47,784 nt of DNA from an uncultured Anaerobiospirillum sp. (GTDB taxonomy: Bacteria; Pseudomonadota; Gammaproteobacteria; Enterobacterales; Succinivibrionaceae): assembly GCA_944390115.1 (NCBI GenBank), contig CALXOW010000106.1, positions 1-47,784 on the forward strand. Direction: 5' to 3'. Positions 22,987 to 31,667 of the stretch are shown here, one piece after another. Position 1 is the first letter of the stretch. The number at the start of each line of letters is the position of its first letter. Below the pieces are notes generated by a model. That model ran no database searches. It saw only the letters and a program-made list of their open reading frames with translations, and was not told the origin of the DNA. The position numbers and the translations under genes are program-made.

Positions 22987-23172
22987 GAGCAAGCCTAAGC
23001 AGCAGGCCGAAGCCACCAGCCTACGGCCCCGCCCCAGCGCGCTCCAACCTAAGCGCTCAAGCTCACTAAGCGCTCCAAGCTGAGCGCCTTAGCGCGCTGT
23101 CCTTTAAGTTCACCTGCCCTGCTCCAGCGCTGCACTCACCTGCGACGCTGGGGCTTTGCTTTTTGCTGCACC

Positions 23173-23187
23173 GTGTAAACGCTTCCA
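23173..23187 (+). promoter_or_regulatory. LacI-family operator-like site
   Basis: TGTAAACGCTTCCA is an imperfect palindrome centred on CG, close to the TGnAAnCGnTTnCA consensus bound by LacI/GalR-type sugar repressors. It is just upstream of a perfect inverted repeat and of a sugar-type binding protein gene. Confidence 0.4.
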
Positions 23188-23211
23188 TTTTGAGAATTGG
23201 TTCTCAAAATG
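23186..23211. promoter_or_regulatory. Perfect 11-bp inverted repeat upstream of the substrate-binding protein
   Basis: cattttgagaa and ttctcaaaatg are separated by ttgg. The repeat is AT-rich, has no T-run after it, and sits about 35-60 bases upstream of an extended -10 element, the position expected for a regulator site rather than a terminator. Confidence 0.5.
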
Positions 23212-23243
23212 AGCGCCCGCTCAATAGTGCTCCAGCGCAAGTT

Positions 23244-23252
23244 TGCTATGAT
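23244..23252 (+). promoter_or_regulatory. Extended -10 promoter for the substrate-binding protein
   Basis: TGCTATGAT lies about 100 bases upstream of the start codon and just downstream of the inverted repeat. The same nine bases occur upstream of the DUF2066 gene. Confidence 0.5.
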
Positions 23253-23353
23253 CTTTGACTGGATAGATGATCGCCCTGCGATCACTCGGTTTGCCATAAA
23301 TTAGGGAGTTGCGCGCCCCTAAGCCCTGACTTAAGGCCGCGCTCGAGTACGCG

Positions 23354-24628
23354 ATGAAATTAAAGTCCACTTTTGCTGCCCTGGTTGGCGGCGCAATGTT
23401 AATGGGTGCTACTGCTGCTTCGGCCAACACTGAACTTAAGGTTTGGTGCTGGGATGATAACTTCAACGTACCAGCTGCCAGAATGGCCGCTGAGCGCTAT
23501 CAAGCTAAGCACCCTGATGTCACCATCAAGGTTGAGTCCTTAGCCCAGGCCGATATCGTCCAAAAGCTCAACGCCTCGCTTGGTGCTAACAACGTACGTG
23601 GTCTGCCAGATATCGTCTTAATCGAAGACTATCGCGTCCAGAATTTCTTAGTAGGCTATCCTGACTTCTTAAAGGAAGTCGGTGACAAGATCGACACCAA
23701 GGGCACCTTCGTTGACTATAAGGTTGCCGCATCGAGCTCCAAGAGCAAGAGCTACGGTATTCCTTTTGACTCGGGTGTTACCGCTACCTTCATTCGCTTA
23801 GACCTCTTTGAGAAGGCCGGTTACACCATGGATGATTTCAAGGACATCACTTGGGATCAATTCATCGAGATGGGCAAAAAGGTCAAGGAGACCACCGGTG
23901 CTTACCTGATGGGCTATGACCCAAGCGACTTAGGCGTACTGCGCGTTATGATGCAGTCGGCTGGTGCTTGGTACACCAACGCCGATGGCACCAAGGTCAC
24001 GGTTGAAGACAATGACGCCTTAAAGGAGGCGATGCTGGTCTTCAAGAAGATGCAGGATGCCGATATCGTCACCTACTACAACGGCTGGAACCAGATGTTA
24101 GCCACCTTCCAGACCGGTCAGGTTGCTGCGGTCATCCAGGGCTGCTGGGTCACCCCATCGATCGAGGCCAACAAGGACCAAGCTGGCAAGTGGCGTGTCG
24201 TTCCATTACCTAAGCTTTCGACCGTCAAGAATGCTACCCACTACTCGAACTTAGGTGGCTCGCAATGGTATGTTAACGGCTACTCGGCTCACGCTGATGT
24301 CGCCACTGACTTCTTAAAGGAAACCTTTGCTTCGGACACCGGGCTGTTAAACGAGTTAGTCACCAAGATCTCGCTGGTTAACTCCTTAAAGGACACCACC
24401 AAGATCTCCAACTACAACGTCGCCAACGACTTCTTCGGCGGCCAGAAGATCTACACCGAGTTTGCTAACTGGAACAAGCAAATTCCAGCTATCAGCTACG
24501 GCCCACACACCTACGCTATTGAGAGCATCACCACTGAGGCTCTGCAGCGCGTCTTAGGCGGTGAGGACGTCGACGACGTCTTAAAGGACGCTCAGGTCAA
24601 CGCTGAGATGCAAGTCGGCCTAAACTAA
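23354..24628 (+). CDS. ABC transporter sugar-type substrate-binding protein
   Basis: Periplasmic solute-binding protein of the carbohydrate (family 1) class, 424 residues. The Sec signal peptide ends near residue 24 (ATAASA, then NTELKVWCWDD). The mature part has the family pattern of an N-terminal strand, AERYQAKHPDVTIKVESL, LPDIVLIEDYRVQNFL, YGIPFDSGVTATFIRLDLFEKAG and, later, AVIQGCWVTPSIEAN. No permease or ATPase gene is next to it, so its membrane partners lie elsewhere. Codon use is strongly biased (uniform TTA/CTG leucine, GGT glycine), which suggests high expression. The ligand cannot be read from sequence. Confidence 0.9.
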   Translation: MKLKSTFAALVGGAMLMGATAASANTELKVWCWDDNFNVPAARMAAERYQAKHPDVTIKVESLAQADIVQKLNASLGANNVRGLPDIVLIEDYRVQNFLVGYPDFLKEVGDKIDTKGTFVDYKVAASSSKSKSYGIPFDSGVTATFIRLDLFEKAGYTMDDFKDITWDQFIEMGKKVKETTGAYLMGYDPSDLGVLRVMMQSAGAWYTNADGTKVTVEDNDALKEAMLVFKKMQDADIVTYYNGWNQMLATFQTGQVAAVIQGCWVTPSIEANKDQAGKWRVVPLPKLSTVKNATHYSNLGGSQWYVNGYSAHADVATDFLKETFASDTGLLNELVTKISLVNSLKDTTKISNYNVANDFFGGQKIYTEFANWNKQIPAISYGPHTYAIESITTEALQRVLGGEDVDDVLKDAQVNAEMQVGLN

Positions 24629-24681
24629 GCTTCGACTTCTTAACTAAGATCAGCCCGCTCTCACCGAGCGGGCCCCCTAAG

Positions 24682-24716
24682 CCCCAAGGCCCCCGGCCCT
24701 GGGGCTTACTATTTTT
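24682..24716 (+). terminator. Terminator after the substrate-binding protein
   Basis: taagcccca and tggggctta form the stem, followed by ctattttt, about 55 bases after the stop codon. Confidence 0.7.
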
Positions 24717-24731
24717 GAGGCCTCAATCCCT

Positions 24732-25316
24732 CTAATGGGTTGGCTCGGCCGCTGACTCATTATGCGCGGCCGCACTTTGTTCTTTGGCCTCGGCGCTGTG
24801 ACGCTTGCCGCTGCGCAGCACCAGCTCAATGCCGCCACCGCTTAGTTTCACCTCGTCATAGCCCTTGAACACGGCCACAATCAAGGCCACGCCAATGGCA
24901 GAAATAGCGGCAATGGCAGAAGCGGTCAGGGCCGCGCCCACCGTGCCCATGACGGTACCGGCTGCCCCTAAGGACACACCGCCAGTAAAAGGCGCAAAGA
25001 GCGCCGCGCCGCTTAGCACCAAGGCCAGGGTATTGAGCGAAGACGCGCTTAAGTTGCGCAAGCCCTTAAACGATGCCGAAATCTTGGAAGCAAGCTCGCC
25101 CTTGACCACGATGCGCCGCGCCTTACGACGCGTAGCATCCGCCAGCTCTTCCTTGGTGTAGACCACCACCGGATACAGCACCTCAGAGCTCTCTTCTGAC
25201 GGCGCGTCCCGTCCTAAGTCCCGCTGCAAGCGTGATTTACTCAGCGCCGCCGAAGCCCCTGGCTTAGTTACGCGCTCGGGGCGCCGTAGTTTGGCAAATC
25301 TTTTGGGCACCTTCAT
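24732..25316 (-). CDS. Unknown membrane-hairpin protein
   Basis: A 194-residue protein whose function I do not recognise. The N-terminal 75 residues are basic and hydrophilic. Then RRIVVKGELASKISASFKGL leads into two long Ala/Gly-rich hydrophobic segments (about 100-120 and 130-152) joined by a short turn, followed by FKGYDEVKLSGGGIELVLRSGK, the usual ending of a widespread uncharacterised bacterial family with one hydrophobic hairpin. The last 20 residues are Ala/Glu-rich. ATG 25316 is chosen for its ggagg site. It follows the next membrane gene by 79 bases on the same strand. Confidence 0.65.
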   Translation of the reverse strand: MKVPKRFAKLRRPERVTKPGASAALSKSRLQRDLGRDAPSEESSEVLYPVVVYTKEELADATRRKARRIVVKGELASKISASFKGLRNLSASSLNTLALVLSGAALFAPFTGGVSLGAAGTVMGTVGAALTASAIAAISAIGVALIVAVFKGYDEVKLSGGGIELVLRSGKRHSAEAKEQSAAAHNESAAEPTH

Positions 25317-25395
25317 CGGCCATCCTCCACGTCCCATGATCCTGCCCCTATTATCCTAAGCAGGGCTTAGCGCCAAGACAGCGGCTATTAAGCTG

Positions 25396-26202
25396 CTACT
25401 GAGCAGCATCCGCGCTCGCAGCAGGCTTGGTCTTTTTGCGCCGATTGATCACCCGCGTCAGCACCTGCGACTCTGAACTCTCAGGAGCCTGAGCCTCACT
25501 TTTGGCCGCAGCACTTTTAGCCGCAGACTTGGTCTCAGCCGGGGGCGCAGTTACCGGCTCGGTCTTATCCCCGGTTTGAGCGGCAGCTTTGCTCTTAGGC
25601 GCGCGCTTAGGCTTGGCCTTGGGAGCCGCTGTCGGAGCCGTAGCATCAGCCTCATCAGGCGGCGCGGCCTCAGGGGTGGCTGCTGTAGCCGCAGGGGTGG
25701 CCGCAGCAGCGGCCTCCAATGAACTCAAAGGGCTCTCGTGGGTAGCGTGATGGCGGAATTTGAATTTGTGGTGCAGTGGCAAGACTAAGCGCAAGGAGCG
25801 CAGATTGCGCTCGCCTTGGGCGGTGGTCGGCTCACCGGACCGCAGGCTGTAGATCAACTCTTGGCTGCCGCCATTGAAGCTTTGGACCCGGTAGTTGCGG
25901 CGCACCTTGCTTAAAGTGCGTAAGGACACTTGGGCTATAAACAAGAAGATGATGGGCAGGCTAAACAGGCCTAAGAGCGCTAGGCAAATAATGACAACCG
26001 GCACCATGAGGTTGGGGCGGTATAAGGCCGAGAAGAGCGCCGTAAAGAGCACGACGATAGTGATGCCAATCAAGCGCAGATTGCGGCTGGCGTAATAGAG
26101 GTTATTGGCCAAGGACCCCGTGACTTTGAGCGTGGGCACTTGGTCGTACAAGGCCAAAATAAGCTCGGTAATATTGGTGACCGTGCGAACTTCTTTGTCC
26201 AT
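25396..26202 (-). CDS. Unknown two-span membrane protein with Ala/Pro/Lys tail
   Basis: A 268-residue protein of unknown function. Residues 1-40 are soluble; two strong membrane segments lie near 43-60 and 66-90. A basic segment (SKVRRNYRVQSFNGG) and a short beta-rich part follow, and then, from about residue 155, a low-complexity tail rich in Ala, Pro, Lys and Glu ending RVINRRKKTKPAASADAAQ. ATG 26202 has a ggag site seven bases upstream. The tail's composition makes it likely to be disordered in the cytoplasm. Confidence 0.6.
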   Translation of the reverse strand: MDKEVRTVTNITELILALYDQVPTLKVTGSLANNLYYASRNLRLIGITIVVLFTALFSALYRPNLMVPVVIICLALLGLFSLPIIFLFIAQVSLRTLSKVRRNYRVQSFNGGSQELIYSLRSGEPTTAQGERNLRSLRLVLPLHHKFKFRHHATHESPLSSLEAAAAATPAATAATPEAAPPDEADATAPTAAPKAKPKRAPKSKAAAQTGDKTEPVTAPPAETKSAAKSAAAKSEAQAPESSESQVLTRVINRRKKTKPAASADAAQ

Positions 26203-26387
26203 AGCGCTTCTCCACACAACCAAGAGCTGCGACCTCTGGGGTCAGATCCCTTCCTTTAGCTTAGCAAAGCCAAGGCCAGCCCAAGCAAATTGGCCCCCAA
26301 GGTGTGAAGTACATCGCATCGTGTGAAGCGCCGCCTGCGGCTCAGCGCAGGTTGGTGGAGTGCAGGTTGGATGGATCTGTACGCCCG

Positions 26388-26424
26388 AAAAAAGAAAGGC
26401 ACCCGTAGGTGCCCCTCTTTTAGT
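26388..26424 (-). terminator. Terminator after purM
   Basis: On the minus strand ggcacc and ggtgcc form a GC-rich stem followed by tttcttttttc, about 30 bases past the purM stop. An A/T-rich run on the other side makes it partly symmetric. Confidence 0.8.
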
Positions 26425-26451
26425 AAGCAATTAGATGCTTAACGTGCCTAA

Positions 26452-27504
26452 TTAGGCTTGCATGTTCAGGATTTCAACCTGAGCATCGTCGGCGTTGGCC
26501 TTGGTCTTGATGGTACCGGCCAGCCATGCCTTTTGACCTGCGGCCTGTAAGGTAGCAATGGTCTTCTCGACGTCAGCGCTATCGACGACAGCGAACATAC
26601 CGACGCCGCAGTTGAAGGTGCGGTACATCTCGTAGGTGGAAACGCCACCCTTCTCCTGTAAGAAGGAGAAGATCTCAGGCCACTGCCAGGTAGCTGCGTC
26701 GATCGAAGCAACGGCGTTCTCAGGCAGGACGCGTGGGATATTTTCCCAGAAGCCGCCGCCAGTGATGTGAGCTAAAGCGTGGACGTCAACCTGCTTTAAC
26801 AGCTCTAAGACAGGCTTGACGTAGATTACGGTTGGAGCCATCACGGCATCAGCAACGCTCTGACCCGATGGCAGCTTGTCATCGTGAGCATTAACACCAG
26901 CCACCTTTAAGATGTGGCGGATTAAGGAGTAACCGTTGGAGTGTGGGCCCGAGGAAGCTAAAGCGACGATCGCGTCACCTGGCTTAACCTTGGAACCATC
27001 GATAATCTTGGAAGCCTCAACCACACCGACGCTAAAGCCTGCTAAGTCGTAATCGCCGACCTCGTACATACCAGGCATCTCAGCGGTCTCACCACCGACT
27101 AAGGCGCAGCCTGCCATCTCGCAGCCTTGAGCAATGCCGGTGACTACGGTGCTGGCGACATCAACGTCGAGCTTGCCGGTAGCGTAGTAGTCCAGGAACA
27201 AAAGAGGCTCAGCGCCTTGCACAATCAGGTCATTAACGCACATGGCCACTAAGTCTTGGCCGACCGTGCTGTGACGCTTGAGATCAATTGCTAAGCGCAG
27301 CTTAGTGCCTACACCATCGGTGCCTGATACTAAGACCGGCTCGGTGTAACCCTTAGGGATACGGGTTAAGGCGCCAAAACCGCCTAAGCCGCCAATCACC
27401 TCAGGACGGGTGGTACGCTTAACCGGGGCCTTAATGCGCTCGACTAACTCCTCACCGGCGTCGATGTCGACACCTGCATCTTTGTAGGTCAAATTGGTTG
27501 CCAT
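26452..27504 (-). CDS. purM: Phosphoribosylformylglycinamidine cyclo-ligase
   Basis: Fifth step of purine synthesis: ATP-dependent closure of FGAM to aminoimidazole ribonucleotide. The 350-residue protein (E. coli 345) starts [20 protein letters not shown]. It has the AIR-synthase motifs [48 protein letters not shown] and [19 protein letters not shown] 27504 has a gagg site six bases upstream; the frame extends 39 codons further without family similarity. purN is not adjacent in this window. Confidence 0.97.
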   Translation of the reverse strand: MATNLTYKDAGVDIDAGEELVERIKAPVKRTTRPEVIGGLGGFGALTRIPKGYTEPVLVSGTDGVGTKLRLAIDLKRHSTVGQDLVAMCVNDLIVQGAEPLLFLDYYATGKLDVDVASTVVTGIAQGCEMAGCALVGGETAEMPGMYEVGDYDLAGFSVGVVEASKIIDGSKVKPGDAIVALASSGPHSNGYSLIRHILKVAGVNAHDDKLPSGQSVADAVMAPTVIYVKPVLELLKQVDVHALAHITGGGFWENIPRVLPENAVASIDAATWQWPEIFSFLQEKGGVSTYEMYRTFNCGVGMFAVVDSADVEKTIATLQAAGQKAWLAGTIKTKANADDAQVEILNMQA

Positions 27505-27538
27505 AAATAGCCTCAATTGCTGAGAAAAAAGATGGCCA

Positions 27539-27544
27539 ATTATA
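27539..27544 (-). promoter_or_regulatory. -10 element candidate for purM
   Basis: TATAAT on the minus strand, about 35 bases upstream of the purM ATG. No strong -35 and no convincing PurR box (ACGCAAACGTTTTCNT) are visible nearby. Confidence 0.4.
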
Positions 27545-27731
27545 GCGGAAATCGCGCAAAAAACGCGTAATTTTGCCTTTTCTTTCACCAAGCAAGCAAA
27601 AGCGCGCTCCCAAGCTGGCACAAAGCCCGCACCGCCTCAGGCTCAGGCAATAACAAGCAAGCCCTCACTGCCACCAAGCAGCCCCAAGCTTGCAACAAGC
27701 TCCCTTGTGCACGGCGCAAAATGAGGGGCTG

Positions 27732-27740
27732 TGCTATGAT
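27732..27740 (+). promoter_or_regulatory. Extended -10 promoter for the DUF2066 gene
   Basis: TGCTATGAT lies 56 bases upstream of the chosen ATG, identical to the element before the substrate-binding protein gene. No good -35 is visible. Confidence 0.5.
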
Positions 27741-27796
27741 TGACAAAGCTGTGTCCAGCACAGCAAAGTCTTAAGAACAAAAAGGACGCATTTGGT

Positions 27797-29896
27797 ATGG
27801 CTCACTCCAAACTCTCGCTGCTTAGTGCAGCCCTTGTAGTCGTGCTCGGCTCTTATAGCGCCACGGGTATCGCCGCTCCGCAAGACGCTCCTTACTCTAA
27901 TCAAGCCCCAACCAATGCGCCTACTCTCGCGCGTGGCGGCAACGTCAACTACTCAATTGACTACGCCGCCCCAGCGCCCGCCCCTGCTCCGGTAGCCACC
28001 AACCAAGCTGCGACCGCAGTAAACCAGGCCCCAGCTGCAACTCAGCTCCCAGCTGCGACCCCAGCTCCCGCTACGCCTGCGACCACTACCAGCGTAGCCC
28101 CTCAGGCGCCCGCTGCTCCAGCCTATGAGACAAGCGCTCCGGCCCAAGTCTATGAACGTCCAGTTCCAGCTCATTACTATGAGCAAGTGCTGCCTAACAC
28201 CAATAACACTACCAACTACACGGTAAGCTACGGCACCACGGAACCTGCTACTCCAGCTGCCCCAGTGCAGCCAGCGGCGCAACCGACTCAAGTCGCCCCT
28301 GCCACCTCCGTAGCCCCAGCAGCTACCACTGCAGCTTCAACCGCTGCCCCTGCTACTACGGCAACCTACGCCCCAGCTACAAACCAGGTGTCCTATTCTT
28401 ATGACAGCACTACTCCCGCTACTGGCACTGCGTCCTACAACTATAGCAGCCAGCCGGTGATGGAGGAGCTGGGCGCTAGCCCAACGAGCGACGCCAACAG
28501 CTTTAATATCGCGCAGGGCTCCAGCACGGCTGGCACTCCTGGCGCCACCTTTAATGAGCAAATCCAAGAGGTGAGCGTACCGCTCATTTCGACCTTGGAT
28601 AACGCCCTGTTAGATGGCTTTAAGAGCTTGGCTTCGGGCCTTACTATGGGGATGGGGGTTGAGGTCGATACTGGCAGCAGTTCCAGCTTCAACTACACCT
28701 TAGACGACATCGCTCCAGCCTTACGTGGCTTTAACTACGAAGCTGATGGCAGCGTGGTCATGAGCTTTAGCGTGCCTATGGTGGAGAATATCTTAAAGAA
28801 GCAAGGCGACGTGGCTTGGAGTGGTCTGTCGAACCCAGTTCTAGTCTGGATGGTTAACCTCGACGGCACCTCGATGGAGCTGACCTCAGGCCAGGAATTA
28901 AATAGCTTTGACCAGGCCTTATTAAGCGCCGCCCCTGAGTACAAGTATCGCCTGATGTTCCCGATCTTAGACCTCGAAGAGCGCAGCAGCATCAGTGCCA
29001 CCACGATCTTAGATCACCAAGCTGAGGCCTTAGCTATCGCCACTGAGCGCTATGGCTCAGACTACTTCATGATTGCCACCTTAAGCTCAGTCCCAGGTGA
29101 AGAGGGCGTCACCTTAAAGTGGAGCCTTTATGACAAGGCTGGCGGCGAAATTGGCTCGTCGAGCTTATCGGGTATCGCCAGCGAGGTCGCGGCCTTGAGC
29201 GTCGGCGATATCGCCCGCACTTTGATGCGCTATCAGGCCACCTTAACAGAGCAAGTTACGCCATCGCGCCTTAAGGGCAGCAATGTCGATATCGACATGT
29301 TAGGCCCAGGCGAGGGCTTCGTGCGCTTTAAGCTGACCAACGTCAAGAGCTTGCAAGATCTGCAAGCGATGCGCAATGCCTTTGTCCGCTATGGCTTTGA
29401 CGGCTCGATCAACATTATTGGCTACCAAGAAGGCGCCTACGTGGTCGAGATTGTCACCAACTCCAACGCCACTAACTTAGAAGGCACGATGCGACGCGCT
29501 GGTGACTTTGTTTATCTGGCCCCATGGACCTTTAGCTTAAGCGAGAACGTCACCTATCGTCCTCCGCTCAACAACACGGTGGGCCCACAAAACCCAGATC
29601 GTCCAAACTCTCAGCTCAAGGCCCCAGGCTCACACTTCTTCAATCAAGGCAGCCAGCCGACGGCCCAGCCTGCCGTGCCAACCGCCCAGCGTGCTGTGCC
29701 AACCGCCCAGCGTGCTGTGCCAGTTGCGGCCGCAACTCCAACCGCTCAACCAGCGGTTCCAGTAGATCAACCAACCGCTCAACCGGCCGTGCCGGTTAGT
29801 GCTGCGGTCCCGACCTACCAAAACCGCCCGGCACCACAAGGCGCGATGAGCCAAGTTGGCCCGTATCAGCAAAACACGCCTGATTTGCCTTTTTAG
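27797..29896 (+). CDS. Secreted DUF2066-family protein with Pro/Ala/Thr-rich ends
   Basis: A 699-residue exported protein. A signal peptide (MAHSKLSLLSAALVVVLGSY) ends near residue 30 at GIAA. Residues 30-230 are Pro/Ala/Thr/Gln-rich and probably disordered. The middle, about 240-490, matches the DUF2066 pattern: VENILKKQGDVAWSG followed by PVLVWMVNLDG, YRLMFPILDLEER and AIATERYGSDYFMIATL. About 490-600 is a folded C-terminal part, and the last 80 residues again repeat TAQ-AVP units from a 21-bp DNA repeat near 29677-29720. DUF2066 proteins are often found near purM in gammaproteobacteria; their function is unknown. The long disordered flanks are unusual for the family. Confidence 0.8.
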   Translation: MAHSKLSLLSAALVVVLGSYSATGIAAPQDAPYSNQAPTNAPTLARGGNVNYSIDYAAPAPAPAPVATNQAATAVNQAPAATQLPAATPAPATPATTTSVAPQAPAAPAYETSAPAQVYERPVPAHYYEQVLPNTNNTTNYTVSYGTTEPATPAAPVQPAAQPTQVAPATSVAPAATTAASTAAPATTATYAPATNQVSYSYDSTTPATGTASYNYSSQPVMEELGASPTSDANSFNIAQGSSTAGTPGATFNEQIQEVSVPLISTLDNALLDGFKSLASGLTMGMGVEVDTGSSSSFNYTLDDIAPALRGFNYEADGSVVMSFSVPMVENILKKQGDVAWSGLSNPVLVWMVNLDGTSMELTSGQELNSFDQALLSAAPEYKYRLMFPILDLEERSSISATTILDHQAEALAIATERYGSDYFMIATLSSVPGEEGVTLKWSLYDKAGGEIGSSSLSGIASEVAALSVGDIARTLMRYQATLTEQVTPSRLKGSNVDIDMLGPGEGFVRFKLTNVKSLQDLQAMRNAFVRYGFDGSINIIGYQEGAYVVEIVTNSNATNLEGTMRRAGDFVYLAPWTFSLSENVTYRPPLNNTVGPQNPDRPNSQLKAPGSHFFNQGSQPTAQPAVPTAQRAVPTAQRAVPVAAATPTAQPAVPVDQPTAQPAVPVSAAVPTYQNRPAPQGAMSQVGPYQQNTPDLPF

Positions 29897-29931
29897 CCCA
29901 CGCTAAGCTAGATTTATTTCAAAGAGGCTTT

Positions 29932-29967
29932 CATACCGCCTCAAGCCTCAGGGCTTGGGGCGGTATG
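29932..29967. terminator. Bidirectional terminator between the DUF2066 gene and bepA
   Basis: cataccgcc-tcaagcc pairs with ggcttgg-ggcggtatg around a four-base loop. Short A- and T-rich flanks on both sides suit the converging genes. Confidence 0.75.
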
Positions 29968-29995
29968 TTTATTAGAGCGCTGCTTAAGAGGTTCT

Positions 29996-31492
29996 CTACT
30001 TGGTGAGCTCTTCGTCAAAGGAGCGCTGGGTTGCGATTTGCGCCACGCGTGCCTTGATGCGCTCACGAGTGAGCAAATTGTCACAGGCACTCAAGGCTGT
30101 GTTGTAAGAGCTGATAGCTTGGGCATAGGCTGCGCTTTGAGCGTAGATTTCGCCGCGCGTTTGCATCAGGCCGCAGCGATCGCCTTGCTTTTGCTGCACG
30201 GTGGCGAGGAGGTTTAAAGCCACTACGTCTTCGGGCTTGCGCTTTAAGTACTCATCGAGCACCTTTTGCGCAGGCTGATACTGCTGGCTTTCCGCGTAGG
30301 CGTTAGCAAGATTAACCGCCAAGACTTGGTTTAAGGGCTCACGCTCATAGCGCGGCTTTAAGCGCGCAATCGCGCTACTGGCCTTGCCCGTTTGCAGGTC
30401 GATATCGGTCTTGAGGTCGAGCACAAAGAGGTTGGAATCTAAGTGATCGGGCAGTTGCTCTAAGTAGCTGCGGGCCTCATCGTATTGCTTTAGCTCAAAG
30501 CAGATGAGTGCCAGCGCGTAGTTTTGGAACACCGGACGAGCGTTCTCAGCATTGACGATCAGGCTTTGCTTTAAGTTCTTGAGCTCAGCGTCAGTGGGGT
30601 TGCCGTTGTAGCGCACCAAAACACGCGCCCGCGCCAGATCGTAATCAGGATTGGTGGAGTTCTTGCGCCGCCCCAATTGCGCCACACGGTTTTGCGCTTC
30701 GGCCACACGCACTTCCGAGAGCGGGTGGTCGATTAACAGGGTAAAGGCGGGGTTAACATTGCCTTGCATGCTCGCAAGACGCCGGAACATATCAACCGTG
30801 CCTTGCGGGTTGAGTCCGGCTTGATAGAGCAAGCTGATGCCGATGCGGTCTGCCTCATACTCGTTGTCACGGGTGAAGTTAATGCGGCTTTGGGCCATGG
30901 CGCCGACCGTGGTCGAGACCGCAGCCATACCAATCGCAGGATTTAAGATCGACATCGCCACCGCACCGATAAGGCCCGCCATCGACAGCTGGTTGGTGAT
31001 ACTGGTGCTCTCAATAAAGCGCGCAATGTGGCGCTGGGTCACGTGCGAGATTTCGTGGGCGATAACCGAGGCAAACTCATCTTCGGTTTCAGCGTATGAA
31101 AACAGGCCGGTGTTGATCGCCACCTTGCCCCCTAAGAAGGCCGAGGCATTGAGGTTGCGGTCATAGACCACAAAGAACTCAAAGGGAAAGTTAACATTGG
31201 ACGCATGCGCTAAGAGCTTGTTGCCCAGGGTCGTCACGTACTCAGTGAGCACCGGGTCGTCAACCACCGGCATGTGGGCGCGCGCCGAGCGCATAAAGAA
31301 ATCACCAATGGCTATTTCCTTAGGCACGCTAATGCCCAGAGAGCCTGCAGTACCTATACTCGGCACCAGGATGTTGTTCGCTTGTACCGGGCTTGCTGCC
31401 GCCAGCATGAGGCTGAGCGTGCCGACGCTGAGCAGAGTAGTCAACTGGTGCTTCAGACCCGATGAAGCATGAGGGTGGTGGCGCTGCGACAT
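29996..31492 (-). CDS. bepA: Periplasmic M48 metalloprotease/chaperone BepA
   Basis: Zinc protease and chaperone that handles stalled outer-membrane proteins such as LptD. The 498 residues have a signal peptide ending near ASPVQA (residue 38). The M48 domain has HEISH at 146-150, the third ligand in NEYEADRIG near 211 and the regulatory DHPLSEVR region. A C-terminal half of TPR repeats runs from about residue 280. Length and layout match E. coli BepA (487). An aggag site precedes the ATG. It is divergent from the perM-like gene, as in E. coli. Confidence 0.95.
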   Translation of the reverse strand: MSQRHHPHASSGLKHQLTTLLSVGTLSLMLAAASPVQANNILVPSIGTAGSLGISVPKEIAIGDFFMRSARAHMPVVDDPVLTEYVTTLGNKLLAHASNVNFPFEFFVVYDRNLNASAFLGGKVAINTGLFSYAETEDEFASVIAHEISHVTQRHIARFIESTSITNQLSMAGLIGAVAMSILNPAIGMAAVSTTVGAMAQSRINFTRDNEYEADRIGISLLYQAGLNPQGTVDMFRRLASMQGNVNPAFTLLIDHPLSEVRVAEAQNRVAQLGRRKNSTNPDYDLARARVLVRYNGNPTDAELKNLKQSLIVNAENARPVFQNYALALICFELKQYDEARSYLEQLPDHLDSNLFVLDLKTDIDLQTGKASSAIARLKPRYEREPLNQVLAVNLANAYAESQQYQPAQKVLDEYLKRKPEDVVALNLLATVQQKQGDRCGLMQTRGEIYAQSAAYAQAISSYNTALSACDNLLTRERIKARVAQIATQRSFDEELTK

Positions 31493-31543
31493 GGCTCACT
31501 CCTGACAATGGCTGATTATTCCCTGAGGCAAAAGCCCTAGCCA

Positions 31544-31549
31544 TTATAG
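31544..31549 (-). promoter_or_regulatory. -10 element candidate for bepA
   Basis: TATAAT on the minus strand about 52 bases upstream of the bepA ATG in the bepA-perM divergent region. Confidence 0.35.
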
Positions 31550-31667
31550 CTAAGCTCCCTTAGAGCAAACCTGAGCGCGCATCGCAAAACGCTGGGCCGC
31601 ACTGTGCTAAACTCACTTCCACGTTTTGAGATTGTGCTTTCGTTCTGGGCAGCGCCCTTAGGTAGTT

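Larger units (their letters stand above)
22987..23353. other. Regulatory region upstream of the substrate-binding protein
   Basis: About 367 bases with no gene. The first half is GC-rich with an imperfect ccagcg/cgctgg hairpin followed by ggctttgcttttt (23124-23165), a likely gmhA terminator. The second half holds the operator-like and promoter elements listed separately. Confidence 0.5.

Noticed and set aside
27545-27600. PurR operator upstream of purM
   Set aside because: The local cgcgcaaaaaacgcg sequence does not fit the PurR palindrome well enough.
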